Assembly (NCBI GenBank): GCA_947624305.1
Contig: CANQKC010000016.1
Span: 1 to 59,852 of the forward strand
Length of the DNA stretch: 59,852 nucleotides
Origin: an uncultured Monoglobus sp.
GTDB taxonomy: Bacteria; Bacillota; Clostridia; Monoglobales; Monoglobaceae
Reading direction: 5' to 3'
A program made the translations under genes and the position numbers. Of this stretch, positions 49,483 to 59,053 are shown piece after piece (position 1 is the first letter of the stretch; each line of letters starts with the position of its first letter). The notes beneath the pieces were generated by a model. That model was not told where the DNA came from. It made no database searches and saw only the letters and a list, made by a program, of their open reading frames with translations.

Positions 49483-50865
49483 TTGAATAAAACGACAACA
49501 AAAAAATATGAAATGGACATGTGCAGCGGCCCTATACTGCAAAAAATGCTGATGTATTCGCTGCCGCTTATGGCGAGCGGCGTGCTGCAGCTCATGTTCA
49601 ACGCTATGGACATAGTGGTGGTGGGGCAGTTCGCGGGCGACAACTCGCTTGCCGCCGTGGGCTCAAACACGTCTATCATCGGCCTTATCACCAATCTGTT
49701 TCTGGGCCTCTCGATCGCCGCAAATGTGCTTGTGGCCAGATTTTACGGGGCCAGGGACACAAAATCGGTAACGCGTACCGTCCACACCTCGATGCTGCTC
49801 AGTTTGCTGAGCGGCGTTTTGCTTACGATAATCGGCGTGGGCGGCGCCAAATGGATATTGGAGCTTATGCAGACGCCCGCCGAAGTCCTGCCGCTCGCGG
49901 TGCTTTATCTTCGGATATACTTTTTGGGCATGACCGCCACAATGATCTATAACTTCGGCAGCGCCATTCTCCGCGGCGTGGGCGACACCCGCCGCCCGCT
50001 CTATTATCTCATTATTTCGGGCGTTATCAACGTGGCGCTTAATCTAATTTTCGTTATAGTGTTCAAAATGGACGTGGCGGGCGTCGCGCTGGCCACCGTG
50101 ATCTCGCAGTGTATTTCGGCGTTTCTGGTGACTCGCTGCCTTATGAAGGAAAAGGGCGCGATCCGCTTCAGGCCTTCAAACATGCGACTTGACAAGAGCA
50201 AGACCGCGATGATATTCAAGATCGGCCTGCCCGCGGGATTTCAGGGCGTGATGTTCTCGATCTCAAACGTTATCATCCAGTCGTCGATAAACTCGTTCGG
50301 CCCGATAGTCATGGCGGGCAACGCGGCGGCGCAGAACCTTGAATCGTTTGTCTACATAGCAATGAACGCGTTTCATCAGGCCGCCGTCACGTTCACCAGC
50401 CAGAATTTCGGTGCCTTGCAGTGGAAGAGGATAAACAGGATCGCGGTTTACTCCGAGGTTTGCGTGACCATAGTCGGCGTGCTGCTCGGCAATCTGGTCT
50501 GTCTGTTCGGACAGCAGCTTGTGGGGATCTATTCCTCAAATCCCGACGTGATAAGGGCGGGCATCGACAGACTCTCGATCGTCGCCCGCACACAGGCGAC
50601 CGCCGGAATGATGGATGTTATGGTGGGCGCTCTGCGCGGCATCGGCTACTCGTTTATGCCAATGGTCGTTTCGCTCATCGGCGTGTGCGGAATTCGCATA
50701 GGCTGGATATTCACGGTGTTCGGGATCGAGCGGTTCCACACTATCGAGGTGCTCTATTCCTCCTATCCGATCTCATGGCTGATCACGTTCCTTGTTCACC
50801 TCGGCTGCTTCATTGTAATCAGGACCCGTCTTGAAAAGAAAATGAGCAAGCTAAGTCATTCTTAA
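49483..50865 (+). CDS. MATE-family multidrug/metabolite exporter
   Basis: 460 residues, about twelve membrane helices. NorM/MATE features: PILQKMLMYSLPLMASGVLQ at the start, FNAMDIVVVGQFAGDNSLAAVG in helix 2, and ILRGVGDTRRPL. MATE proteins export cations or drugs by Na+ or H+ antiport; the substrate is unknown. The likely start is TTG 49483 after AAGGTG; earlier in-frame TTGs lack a good site. In many Firmicutes rpsO-pnp would follow ribF; here this exporter does, ending at a strong terminator. Confidence 0.92.
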   Translation: MNKTTTKKYEMDMCSGPILQKMLMYSLPLMASGVLQLMFNAMDIVVVGQFAGDNSLAAVGSNTSIIGLITNLFLGLSIAANVLVARFYGARDTKSVTRTVHTSMLLSLLSGVLLTIIGVGGAKWILELMQTPAEVLPLAVLYLRIYFLGMTATMIYNFGSAILRGVGDTRRPLYYLIISGVINVALNLIFVIVFKMDVAGVALATVISQCISAFLVTRCLMKEKGAIRFRPSNMRLDKSKTAMIFKIGLPAGFQGVMFSISNVIIQSSINSFGPIVMAGNAAAQNLESFVYIAMNAFHQAAVTFTSQNFGALQWKRINRIAVYSEVCVTIVGVLLGNLVCLFGQQLVGIYSSNPDVIRAGIDRLSIVARTQATAGMMDVMVGALRGIGYSFMPMVVSLIGVCGIRIGWIFTVFGIERFHTIEVLYSSYPISWLITFLVHLGCFIVIRTRLEKKMSKLSHS

Positions 50866-50873
50866 CAATATTT

Positions 50874-50910
50874 ACCCCTCGGCCCGCTTTAAGCCGAGGG
50901 GTGATTTTAT
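50874..50910. terminator. Bidirectional terminator
   Basis: A 10-bp perfect stem ACCCCTCGGC (50874-50883) / GCCGAGGGGT (50893-50902), then GATTTTATG. It lies between the MATE gene and the convergent zincin gene. Confidence 0.8.
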
Positions 50911-50915
50911 GTTTT

Positions 50916-53504
50916 TTAAGGTAAATTGAGAATATATTTATCGCACAGCGGGCGGGCGCTGGAGAGGGAGTCCCATATAAAAGCCGAGATTTGAGCGGCG
51001 CCGTCGGTGTTCAGATCCAAGGCGAATGTTCCGTCTGCGTCAATGTCGGCGAAAGCTATGTCGGCCAAAAATCCGTCCTCGGTGTAAGCCGCGGCGATCA
51101 ATACCGCGCTTTTGCCGTCCGCCGCCGTTATGTCCGCTATGAGCGCGCCGTCGGTTAATTCTAATTTATTAATAATAAACTTATTATTAACAGTAGGCGT
51201 TGTAGTGGGCGTGGCGGTAGGTATGGCGGTCGGCGCGGATGTTGGTGCGGCAGTTGGTTCCGCAGTCGGAGTAGCAGTAGGAACGGCGGTTGGTTCCACA
51301 GTCGGCGTTGGAGTAGGTTCCGAAGTCGGTGTAGTCGTGGGCTCTGTGGTTGGAGTGGCGGTTGGTTCCGCAGTCGGAGTAGCAGTGGGTTCCGCGGTAG
51401 GAGTAGCCGTCGGTTCCGTTGTGGGAGCGGCAGTTGGTTCTGCCGTTGGTGCGGCGGTTGGTTCTGCAGTCGGAGTAGCAGTGGGTTCCGCGGTAGGTGT
51501 AGCCGTCGGTTTCGTTGCAGGAGCGGCAGTTGGTTCTGCCGTTGGTGCGGCAGTGGGTTCCGCCGTTGGTGCGGCAGTGGGTTCCGCAGTCGGAGTAGCA
51601 GTGGGTTCCGCGGTAGGTGTAGCCGTCGGTTTCGTTGCAGGAGCGGCAGTTGGTTCTGCCGTTGGTGTGGCGGTTGGTTCCACAGTTGGTATGGCCGTAG
51701 GTTCCGTAGTCGGCGTTGCAGTCGGTTCCACTGTAGGTGTCACAGTCGGTTCAACCGTGGGAGTTGCCGTTGGAGTGGCAGTGGGTTCCACAGTGGGAGT
51801 AGGAGTAGGCTCTGCTGTTGGAGCTGGAGTAAGTGTCACAGTCGGTGTAGCCGTGGGCTCCGTGGTGGGAGTCGGATCGGGTAGAGTGTCAAGCGGCAGT
51901 GTGATCCCGTCCTCCCACAGCGACAGGCCTTCCAGATATTCATCTCTTATTTCCTTGAGCAGCTTATATCGGTTGGGACACAGGATCTGTATCGCCCGCT
52001 GTCTGTCACGATTGCCGAAGCAGCTGAAATAAAACCGGCAGAACTCCGCAAAATCCTCCGCGTTATAAGTTTCGTTAACATTCGCGCCGTAGCTCGACAT
52101 CGAAAACATATCCGCCTGCCGCGCCTGTTCCCATTCGCCCGCGTTTACCGACCAGTTGTTGCCTCCTCCTTTTTTCGCGTCAAGGCTGTGGCCCATCTCG
52201 TGGATCAAATAGTCAAGTATCGACTGCGCGGAGTTGGGATGGTTCAATCTTATGTAAAGATATTGTCCGGCGCTGAAATAAGAATTTACGGAGTCGTTCT
52301 CGATCAGCAAATTTGTGATTCCTTTTCGATAAACAAACGGTATATCCGTCACGATTTCCTCAAATCGTTCGGCGTTGGCGGCGCAGCTCGCGTCTCCGTC
52401 CTGGACCCACATTGTTATTGTCTGCTGAAATTCTCCGTCCGGGCCGTTTATCGTAAGGTCATAGACCGAGAATTTTCTGGAGCTGTTTTTGGCCCAATGG
52501 TACCAGTTCGGGTGTCCGTAATATATTGACGCGGTTCCGCGGCTCGCGCTGACTCCATCGCTCCCGGGCAGGTCAAGGCTGACGTGATATGTGGAGCTTC
52601 GGTGCATGGTCGCGTATCCGCCGCCGATCGAGATATAGCCGTTGAGGGCCTGCAAAAGCTGGTATGAATATTGATTTTTTGAGTTTTTGTAAATCGCGTC
52701 CAAGCGCCCTCTGGGAGACGCGTTCTCGGCCATGACGGCGCCGTTGCGCTCAAAAGCGTCGCCCGCGACCGATTCATAGACACGCTCGATCCGTGCCCGC
52801 TGTTCGACGGTGAGCGCGGCATACGCGTCGGTTTGCGAAAGCAGGTACAGCGGGCTTTGATCGCTCAAGGCCTCGAAGGTGATTGCCGCCTTGTGATCAT
52901 AGTCGGCTGCGATAATCCTGCCGTCCGATGACAGACCCAAATAAAGCCCGTTCCGCATGCTCTTTAAATAATACGAGGGCGCGCTGTCAGTGTAGTTTTC
53001 GCTTTTCACGCGGATCCAGTGCTGAGTGTCGTCGTTCATTCCGTCAAAATCCTCGCTCTTGCCGAATACATAGTTCGACGCGGGAAGTGAGGCGCCCTGT
53101 TCCGCGGCGGCTATTCTGCGGGTGTACCCGTTCCACACCTCGACGTCCTTATATTCGTATGTCCATTCGTCATAATATTCGTCATAAACCTCAACTAACT
53201 GTTTTTCGATATGCGGCTGATTTGACGAGCGCGACTCAAACGCGTAGCCGCCGTCGCCCATATCGCGCGGCAGGAATTGGTCACTCATATCATTGATCTC
53301 TGAATTGTCGGCAACGATCGCTCCGCCGTCGTCTCTCAGCTTTTGCCCGTCGGCATAGATATGCTGGTACTGCCCCGCGAAGCCTTGATAGAGCGCGGTC
53401 GGTTGCTCAGCAGCCAACGCGCACCGCGGAAACGCGGACAGCGCCAGAATAAGGCACAGCGCGAGCGCCGAAAATTTATGTTGCCTGCTTAAAAATGTCC
53501 GCAT
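50916..53504 (-). CDS. Secreted putative zincin metallopeptidase with long Thr/Pro repeat linker
   Basis: 862 residues. Signal peptide about 1-32 ([21 protein letters not shown]). A region of about 500 residues contains an active-site helix [15 protein letters not shown] (about 430-444, HExxH form) and, about 40 residues on, [17 protein letters not shown], which would give the third zinc ligand Glu; the HEMGHSLD plus downstream AEFxRxYF layout recalls anthrax-lethal-factor-like/Pro-Pro endopeptidase zincins, assignment by motif only. Residues about 540-775 are a Thr/Pro/Ala/Glu linker of [12 protein letters not shown] units. The last 85 residues ([29 protein letters not shown]) match the tail of the protein at 4549-6321. 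ATG 53504 is better spaced from AAGGAG than 53510. Confidence 0.75.
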   Translation of the reverse strand: MRTFLSRQHKFSALALCLILALSAFPRCALAAEQPTALYQGFAGQYQHIYADGQKLRDDGGAIVADNSEINDMSDQFLPRDMGDGGYAFESRSSNQPHIEKQLVEVYDEYYDEWTYEYKDVEVWNGYTRRIAAAEQGASLPASNYVFGKSEDFDGMNDDTQHWIRVKSENYTDSAPSYYLKSMRNGLYLGLSSDGRIIAADYDHKAAITFEALSDQSPLYLLSQTDAYAALTVEQRARIERVYESVAGDAFERNGAVMAENASPRGRLDAIYKNSKNQYSYQLLQALNGYISIGGGYATMHRSSTYHVSLDLPGSDGVSASRGTASIYYGHPNWYHWAKNSSRKFSVYDLTINGPDGEFQQTITMWVQDGDASCAANAERFEEIVTDIPFVYRKGITNLLIENDSVNSYFSAGQYLYIRLNHPNSAQSILDYLIHEMGHSLDAKKGGGNNWSVNAGEWEQARQADMFSMSSYGANVNETYNAEDFAEFCRFYFSCFGNRDRQRAIQILCPNRYKLLKEIRDEYLEGLSLWEDGITLPLDTLPDPTPTTEPTATPTVTLTPAPTAEPTPTPTVEPTATPTATPTVEPTVTPTVEPTATPTTEPTAIPTVEPTATPTAEPTAAPATKPTATPTAEPTATPTAEPTAAPTAEPTAAPTAEPTAAPATKPTATPTAEPTATPTAEPTAAPTAEPTAAPTTEPTATPTAEPTATPTAEPTATPTTEPTTTPTSEPTPTPTVEPTAVPTATPTAEPTAAPTSAPTAIPTATPTTTPTVNNKFIINKLELTDGALIADITAADGKSAVLIAAAYTEDGFLADIAFADIDADGTFALDLNTDGAAQISAFIWDSLSSARPLCDKYILNLP
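51185..51890 (-). repeat. Intragenic tandem repeats coding the Thr/Pro linker
   Basis: About 700 bp of imperfect 12- and 24-bp units encoding TPTA/EPTA words. The blocks 51466-51547 and 51586-51667 are identical over 82 bp, offset by 120 bp, indicating a recent in-frame duplication. The valine/glycine-rich open frame on the plus strand (51112-52032) is only its shadow. Confidence 0.9.
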
Positions 53505-53557
53505 GCTCATCTCTCCTTTTTGGCTCCGGTTATTTCCCCGTAAATAGTGATGTCTCT

Positions 53558-53585
53558 ATTGTATCACATATTTAAAATATTTCAA
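53558..53585 (-). promoter_or_regulatory. Promoter of the zincin gene
   Basis: Minus strand TTGAAA (53585-53580), 16-bp spacer, TACAAT (53563-53558); leader of about 50 nt. Confidence 0.65.
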
Positions 53586-53689
53586 GAAAAATAAAAATTT
53601 TTTGACCAATTTTAAGGCGGTTTCTTAAAACCCGCGAAAATACGTCGTTTTTCGGCGAAAAAATTTTTTGACTTTTTTTGAAAAAACTA

Positions 53690-53717
53690 TTGACAAATGA
53701 AAAAAACGTGCTATAAT
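53690..53717 (+). promoter_or_regulatory. ctsR operon promoter
   Basis: TTGACA (53690-53695), 16-bp spacer, TATAAT (53712-53717); start near 53724, directly against the CtsR operator. Confidence 0.88.
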
Positions 53718-53726
53718 AATATCGTA

Positions 53727-53749
53727 AGTCAAAGAAAGTCAAAGTCAAA
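53727..53749. promoter_or_regulatory. CtsR operator with an extra half-site
   Basis: AGTCAAA-GAA-AGTCAAA (53727-53743) fits the CtsR heptad repeat RGTCAAA-NAN-RGTCAAA, and a third abutting GTCAAA lies at 53744-53749. It covers the transcription start, so CtsR would block initiation of its own operon. Confidence 0.92.
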
Positions 53750-53775
53750 TTAAAATGTCAGGAAGTGATTAAAAA

Positions 53776-54228
53776 GTGAAACTGAGCAATATTATTGAGG
53801 ATTTTATTAACGACATGCTGCGCGAGGCCGAGGCCGGCGAGATCGAGTTGAGGCGCAAGGAACTGGCTGACAGGTTCAGCTGCGTTCCCTCGCAGATCAA
53901 CTATGTTATATCAACGAGGTTTTCGCCCGAGAAGGGCTATCTGGTCGAGAGCCGCCGCGGAGGCGGGGGCTACATCAGGATAAGCCGCGTGTCGTACGAC
54001 AGCAGAGGCGCGAAGCTGATGCATGTGATCAACTCCGTCGGAGACGCCATAGGCGCGGGAAGCGCCGAGGCGATAGTGAAAAATTGCTTTGATTATGATT
54101 TGATTACGGAAAGAGAGGCAAAAATCATTACAAGCGCACTCAGCGAAAAGTCTCTGCCCTTAAAGCAGCCGGAGCAGGACAGAATAAGGGCGAGACTATT
54201 GAAAAACATGCTGGTATGTCTGGCCTGA
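53776..54228 (+). CDS. ctsR: Class III stress-gene repressor CtsR
   Basis: 150 residues. The winged helix-turn-helix (about 1-75: NIIEDFINDMLREAEAGEIE, DRFSCVPSQINYVISTRFS, and the wing SRRGGGGYIRI with its Gly-rich tip) senses heat and contacts DNA. The C-terminal dimer domain follows (about 80-150). The start is GTG 53776 after AGGAAGTG. Represses clpC, clpP, ctsR-type operons; McsB can inactivate it by arginine phosphorylation. Confidence 0.96.
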   Translation: MKLSNIIEDFINDMLREAEAGEIELRRKELADRFSCVPSQINYVISTRFSPEKGYLVESRRGGGGYIRISRVSYDSRGAKLMHVINSVGDAIGAGSAEAIVKNCFDYDLITEREAKIITSALSEKSLPLKQPEQDRIRARLLKNMLVCLA

Positions 54229-54295
54229 TATGACGGACCGATGCCGACGGCATGGGAAAACGCGGGATTTTGCGATATGAGAAAGGATGATAAAA

Positions 54296-54826
54296 ATGAA
54301 ATGTCAAATATGCGGCAAAAACGAGGCCGTTGAACAATTGCATCTTAATATTAACGGAAAGAAAAGCGCCATGATGGTCTGCCCGAGCTGCGCCAAGAAA
54401 ATAGCGGGGCAGATCTTCCCGACGGGCGGCTCGCTTTACGAGACGGCGGGGCTCGGCAATCTGGCCTCGGCGCTTTACGGGCTGACCGGGGCCCACGCCC
54501 AGAGCGCGGGCGGGCCGGAGATCCTGAAGGCGGTGAACAAGTGCCCGGTCTGCGGAACGACCTACGACAGCTTCGCGGCCAAGGGCAAGCTGGGCTGCGG
54601 TGAGTGCTACAAAACGTTCCACGACCGCCTGCTCAGACCGCTCAAGCAGATCCACGGCACCTATGAGCATGTGGGAAAAATCCCCGAGCGGTGCGGCGGC
54701 GAGCTCAAAAACTCGCGCAGGCTCGAGGAGCTCAAGATGAGGCTCGACAGGGCCGTGCGCGAGCAGGAATTTGAAAAGGCGGCCGAGCTCCGCGACGAGA
54801 TCAAGGCGTTAAAGGGGGAAAACTGA
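54296..54826 (+). CDS. mcsA: McsA, activator of the McsB arginine kinase
   Basis: 176 residues. Two zinc-binding CxxC pairs at the N-terminus (C3, C6, C29, C32) and two more near 84-105 (CPVCGTTY, CGECYKTF), with a C-terminal UVR coiled coil (LKMRLDRAVREQEFEKAAEL). It stimulates McsB. ATG 54296 is chosen, 9 nt after AAAGG. An ATGCCG-A-CGGCAT palindrome (54241-54253) lies in the gap after ctsR. Confidence 0.95.
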   Translation: MKCQICGKNEAVEQLHLNINGKKSAMMVCPSCAKKIAGQIFPTGGSLYETAGLGNLASALYGLTGAHAQSAGGPEILKAVNKCPVCGTTYDSFAAKGKLGCGECYKTFHDRLLRPLKQIHGTYEHVGKIPERCGGELKNSRRLEELKMRLDRAVREQEFEKAAELRDEIKALKGEN

Positions 54827-54827
54827 T

Positions 54828-55862
54828 ATGTGGTATTACGAAAACGGAAAAGAGGGCGACGTGGTTCTCTCATCAAGAGTCCGCCTCGCCAGAAACATAA
54901 GCGGTCTGCCGTTTCCGGCTTCGGCGAAGGCGAAGCAGCAGGCCGAGGTTATCGAAAAGTGCCGCGCGGCACTGGTCGGACGCACCGACGGCCCGAGAGC
55001 CGAAAAGGTAAAGGCGATGGGGCTTAACTACATCGACATGGCGAACATGAGCGATGTTGAAAAGCGCGCGATCGCCGAGTGCCACCTGATAAGCCCCCAG
55101 CTTATTGACGCAAGCGTGAAGCGGGGCCTTATCCTCAGCGCCGACAGCCGCGTGAGCGTTATGGTCAACGAGGAGGACCACCTGCGCATACAGTGCATGG
55201 AGGCGGGCTTTGAGCTTGACAAGTGCCTCGAGACGGCCAATCTGATCGACGATCTGGCCGAGGAAAAGCTTGACTACGCGTTTGACAAGGACTTCGGTTA
55301 TCTGACCTGCTGCCCCACAAACGCGGGCACGGGACTTCGGGCCTCGGTAATGGTCCACCTGCCGGGCTATGTGCTGACCGGGAAGTTTAACGAGCTCGCC
55401 GGCAGCCTGTCGCAGCTCGGTTTGACAGTCCGCGGCATTTACGGCGAGGGAAGCAAGGGGCTCGGGAATATATTCCAGATCTCCAATCAGCTCACTCTCG
55501 GCATGACCGAACAGGACATAATCGACCGCTTAAAGCAGATCGTGTCGGAGGTCATTGCAAACGAGCGCGACCTAAGGCAGCTTCTCCTCAAGAACGATAA
55601 GTACAGGATAGAGGACAGGATCATGCGCTCACTGGGAACGCTGAGATCGGCGGTCATCATGTCGACCGACGAGGCCATGAAGCGTCTGTCCGATGTGCGC
55701 CTCGGCGTCGCGCTGGGAATTATCAGCGACGTGGAGCCCGAGACGCTGAACGAGGTTACATATTCGATACTGCCGGCGAATATTATAAAAAACCATAATA
55801 CGGCAAACGAGCTCTCGCGCGACTTAAAGCGCAGCGAGATCATAAAGGAAAGGATGTGCTGA
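54828..55862 (+). CDS. mcsB: Protein arginine kinase McsB
   Basis: 344 residues. Phosphagen-kinase fold: VVLSSRVRLARNISGLPFP (ATP-binding arginines), MVNEEDHLRIQC (the catalytic Glu segment), and YGEGSKGLGNIFQISNQLTL. It phosphorylates arginines on proteins to mark them for ClpCP. One base separates it from the mcsA stop; clpC starts 2 bp after its end. Confidence 0.97.
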   Translation: MWYYENGKEGDVVLSSRVRLARNISGLPFPASAKAKQQAEVIEKCRAALVGRTDGPRAEKVKAMGLNYIDMANMSDVEKRAIAECHLISPQLIDASVKRGLILSADSRVSVMVNEEDHLRIQCMEAGFELDKCLETANLIDDLAEEKLDYAFDKDFGYLTCCPTNAGTGLRASVMVHLPGYVLTGKFNELAGSLSQLGLTVRGIYGEGSKGLGNIFQISNQLTLGMTEQDIIDRLKQIVSEVIANERDLRQLLLKNDKYRIEDRIMRSLGTLRSAVIMSTDEAMKRLSDVRLGVALGIISDVEPETLNEVTYSILPANIIKNHNTANELSRDLKRSEIIKERMC

Positions 55863-55864
55863 AC

Positions 55865-58351
55865 ATGATGTTTGAAAGCAGATTTACGGAAAGCGCCCAG
55901 AGGGCTATAAATTTGGCGGCGGAGAGCGCCCGCGATCTTGGCCACAACTATGTGGGAACCGAGCATATGCTGCTCGGTCTGATCAAAGAGGGCGACGGCG
56001 TCGCGGCGAAGATCCTCGAGTCAAACGACATAACCGAGGACAGCGTGAGCGGGGTTATCCATGAGATACTCAATGTCGGCGAGCCTCTTGACGAGCTCCC
56101 CGGCGGCTTCACTCCGAGAACAAAGTATGTGATCGAGCGCAGCGCGGCCGAGGCTGCAAGGCTGGGCCACAACTATGTGGGAACCGAGCATCTGCTTATC
56201 GCTCTGCTCCGCGAGAGCAGCAGCATAGCGGCCAAAATATTGATAACGCTGAACGCCAATCCCCAGAAGCTTTACAGCGACATAATGAACATGCTCAGCG
56301 ACAGCGACGAGGACGAGGCTGTCGGTTCGGCAGCTTACGGCGGAATGCCGCGCGGCGGACATTCGGGCGGCAGAAGGGGCAAAAACGACTGCCCCACGCT
56401 GATGAAGTTCGGCAAGGACCTGACGCAGATGGCGCGCGAGAGCAAGCTTGATCCGGTCATAGGCCGCGACAAGGCGATCGAGCGCGTTATCCAGATACTG
56501 AGCCGCCGCTCGAAAAACAACCCCTGCCTGATCGGCGAGCCCGGCGTCGGCAAGACCGCGGTGGCCGAGGGCCTGGCGCAGAAGATAGCGTCGGGTCAGG
56601 TACCCGAGATACTCAAGGACAAGAGTATCGTCACGCTTGAAATGTCGTCAATGCTGGCGGGCGCGAAATACCGCGGCGAATTTGAGGAGCGTCTTAAAAA
56701 GGCGATGGACGAGGTGCGCAAGTCGGGAAAGGTCATCCTTTTCATTGACGAGATACACACGATAATCGGCGCGGGCGCCGCGGAGGGCGCGATCGACGCG
56801 GCGAATATCTTAAAGCCCGCCCTGTCAAGAGGCGAGATACAGATCGTGGGCGCAACCACCCTTGGCGAATACAGAAAGTATATCGAAAAGGACGCGGCTC
56901 TGGAGCGCAGGTTCCAGCCCATAACGCTGGACGAGCCGACCCAGGAGGAGACTCTGGCGATCCTTAAGGGTATCCGCGACAAGTACGAGGCCCACCACCG
57001 CGTGAAGATCTCGGACAAGGCTCTGGAGGCGGCGGTGTCGCTGTCCACGCGTTACATTTCGGACCGTTTCCTGCCCGACAAGGCGATAGACCTCGTTGAC
57101 GAGGCGGCGTCGCGGCTCAAGCTCAAGAACATGACCGCGCCGCCCGACGTGCGCAGCCTTGAGGAGCAGGTCGAGGCCGTCAAGGCCGAGAAGGAGTCGG
57201 CGATCACCACTCAGGAATATGAGAAGGCGGCGCAGCTCCGCGACAAGGAGCGCGAGCTCCGCGAAAAGCTTAAAGAGACCAAGGAGAGCTGGGCGCAGGG
57301 CAGCTCGGGCACTCAGGCGGTCGTTACCGAGAACGAGATAGCCGAGATCGTGTCGCTCTGGACGGGCGTGCCGGTCAAGACCCTCGAGGAGACCGAGAGC
57401 GAGCGTCTGCTCCGTCTTGAGGAGATACTTCACGGCAGAGTGGTCGGCCAGGACGAGGCCGTAAGCGCGGTCGCCAAGGCGATCCGCCGCGGCAGAGTCG
57501 GCCTTAAGGATCCCAAGCGTCCGATTGGCTCGTTCATATTCCTGGGCCCCACGGGCGTGGGCAAGACCGAGCTTTCAAAGGCTTTGGCCGAGGCGATGTT
57601 CGGAGACGAGGACGCGGTTATCCGCGTTGACATGTCGGAGTATATGGAGAAACATTCGGTGTCAAGACTTGTGGGTTCGCCTCCGGGATATGTGGGTTAT
57701 GACGAGGGCGGCCAGCTCACCGACAAGGTGAGGACCAAGCCCTACTCGGTTATTCTGTTTGACGAGATCGAAAAGGCCCACCCCGACGTGTTCAACATCA
57801 TGCTCCAGATATTGGAGGACGGAATTCTGACCGACAGTCAGGGCCGCAGGGTAGACTTTCGCAACACGATCATCATTATGACCTCGAATTTGGGCGCGCG
57901 GCTGATAACCGGCGGAACAAAGTCGCTCGGCTTCGCCGCCGCGGATGATGACAAGCAGGACGAGAAGGACTATGACAAGATCAAGGAAAGCGTGCTGGGC
58001 GAGCTCAAGCAGGCGTTCAGGCCCGAGTTCCTGAACAGGATCGACGAGATAATCGTGTTCCGCAAGCTCACCAAGGATGACATCAAAAAGATCGCGGGCA
58101 TGATGCTCAAAACTCTGTCGGCGCGGCTTGAGGAAAGCGGCATCAAGGCCGAGTTCACCGACGCGGCGATCGACAAAATAGCCGAGAACGGATTTGACGA
58201 CAACTACGGCGCTCGTCCGCTGCGCAGAGCGATCCAGTCGGGAATTGAGGACATGATCGCCGAAAGCATGCTCGAGGGCAAAATAAAGCCCGGCGAGACA
58301 GCAAAGGTCGACGCGACCGAGAGCGGATTTACGGTTACTTCCGCGGAATAA
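55865..58351 (+). CDS. clpC: ATP-dependent protease ATPase ClpC
   Basis: 828 residues. Two Clp_N repeats (about 4-75 and 80-145, [19 protein letters not shown] and [19 protein letters not shown]) precede AAA1 with Walker [11 protein letters not shown] and Walker [10 protein letters not shown]. The M-domain coiled coil with a UVR motif follows (about 405-465), then AAA2 with [10 protein letters not shown] and [15 protein letters not shown]. It unfolds arginine-phosphorylated clients for ClpP (not encoded here). The last gene of the CtsR operon; ATG 55865 or 55868 are equally possible starts. Confidence 0.97.
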   Translation: MMFESRFTESAQRAINLAAESARDLGHNYVGTEHMLLGLIKEGDGVAAKILESNDITEDSVSGVIHEILNVGEPLDELPGGFTPRTKYVIERSAAEAARLGHNYVGTEHLLIALLRESSSIAAKILITLNANPQKLYSDIMNMLSDSDEDEAVGSAAYGGMPRGGHSGGRRGKNDCPTLMKFGKDLTQMARESKLDPVIGRDKAIERVIQILSRRSKNNPCLIGEPGVGKTAVAEGLAQKIASGQVPEILKDKSIVTLEMSSMLAGAKYRGEFEERLKKAMDEVRKSGKVILFIDEIHTIIGAGAAEGAIDAANILKPALSRGEIQIVGATTLGEYRKYIEKDAALERRFQPITLDEPTQEETLAILKGIRDKYEAHHRVKISDKALEAAVSLSTRYISDRFLPDKAIDLVDEAASRLKLKNMTAPPDVRSLEEQVEAVKAEKESAITTQEYEKAAQLRDKERELREKLKETKESWAQGSSGTQAVVTENEIAEIVSLWTGVPVKTLEETESERLLRLEEILHGRVVGQDEAVSAVAKAIRRGRVGLKDPKRPIGSFIFLGPTGVGKTELSKALAEAMFGDEDAVIRVDMSEYMEKHSVSRLVGSPPGYVGYDEGGQLTDKVRTKPYSVILFDEIEKAHPDVFNIMLQILEDGILTDSQGRRVDFRNTIIIMTSNLGARLITGGTKSLGFAAADDDKQDEKDYDKIKESVLGELKQAFRPEFLNRIDEIIVFRKLTKDDIKKIAGMMLKTLSARLEESGIKAEFTDAAIDKIAENGFDDNYGARPLRRAIQSGIEDMIAESMLEGKIKPGETAKVDATESGFTVTSAE

Positions 58352-58362
58352 TAAAGCAACAG

Positions 58363-58390
58363 AACCGCCGGCACCCGCCGGCGGTTTTGT
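58363..58390 (+). terminator. Terminator of the ctsR-clpC operon
   Basis: A 10-bp perfect stem AACCGCCGGC (58363-58372) / GCCGGCGGTT (58377-58386) followed by TTGT. Confidence 0.8.
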
Positions 58391-58443
58391 CATGCAAATC
58401 GCGGTATGCGTTTTTCCATAAAAGGGCAGTAATAAAAAGCATG

Positions 58444-58472
58444 TTGATATTTGTCGGCTTATATAGTATAAT
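58444..58472 (+). promoter_or_regulatory. Promoter of the sigma-factor operon
   Basis: TTGATA (58444-58449), 17-bp spacer, TATAAT (58467-58472); leader of about 30 nt. It reads as a housekeeping-type site, not an ECF-type site. Confidence 0.75.
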
Positions 58473-58507
58473 GTTGCTACAGATTGAAATTAAGAGGTCG
58501 ATTTGTT

Positions 58508-59053
58508 ATGTTGAAAAAGAACAAGACGCGCAATAAAAAATTATATACCGAGCGCCTGTATCATAAATATGAAAATATGATATTTAAAATTTCTTTGGAT
58601 ATTTTGAAAGATAAATATCTTGCCGAGGACGCGTCGCAGGAAACCGCGTATAAGATCATGAAGTACTGCGACAGAGTCAAAGATTTCAAGGGCGAGCAGG
58701 AAAGAAACTATATCGCGGCAATCGCGAGAAACACTGCGATCAACGTATATAATAAACATAACAAAATAGCCGAGGAAAGCTGCGAGGAAAATGACGGGAT
58801 CCCCGATGACTCGCCGGAGTCCGATCCCGAAGAATATGTGATAACCAACGAAAGCGTGGATAAAATAATCAACGAATTAAAAAATTTAGGCACAAAATAC
58901 AGCGATCCGTTGATTTTAAGCAGGATCTATAAATACAACATAAAAGAGATCTCGGATATATTGGGAGTGCCGGAGCGCACAATAAAATACCGTATGAAAC
59001 GCGGAATCGAGAAGCTGAAGGAAAAGCTCAAAAAGGGTGATGAAAATGAATAA
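58508..59053 (+). CDS. ECF-like sigma-70 family RNA polymerase sigma factor
   Basis: 181 residues. Region 2 (about 15-80; KYENMIFKISLDILKDKYLA, EDASQETAYKIMKY) and region 4 (about 125-175; YKYNIKEISDILGVPERTIK, YRMKRGIEKLKEKL) are joined by an acidic linker rich in Glu/Asp/Ser. It should redirect RNA polymerase to a small regulon. Start ATG 58508 is 9 nt after GAGGT. The overlapping downstream gene is its likely membrane-bound partner or anti-sigma factor. Confidence 0.9.
   Translation: MLKKNKTRNKKLYTERLYHKYENMIFKISLDILKDKYLAEDASQETAYKIMKYCDRVKDFKGEQERNYIAAIARNTAINVYNKHNKIAEESCEENDGIPDDSPESDPEEYVITNESVDKIINELKNLGTKYSDPLILSRIYKYNIKEISDILGVPERTIKYRMKRGIEKLKEKLKKGDENE

Noticed and set aside
51112..52032. 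306-codon Val/Gly-rich open frame on the plus strand
   Set aside because: It is the antisense shadow of the Thr/Pro/Ala/Glu repeat tract of the zincin gene; periodic sequence keeps both strands open.
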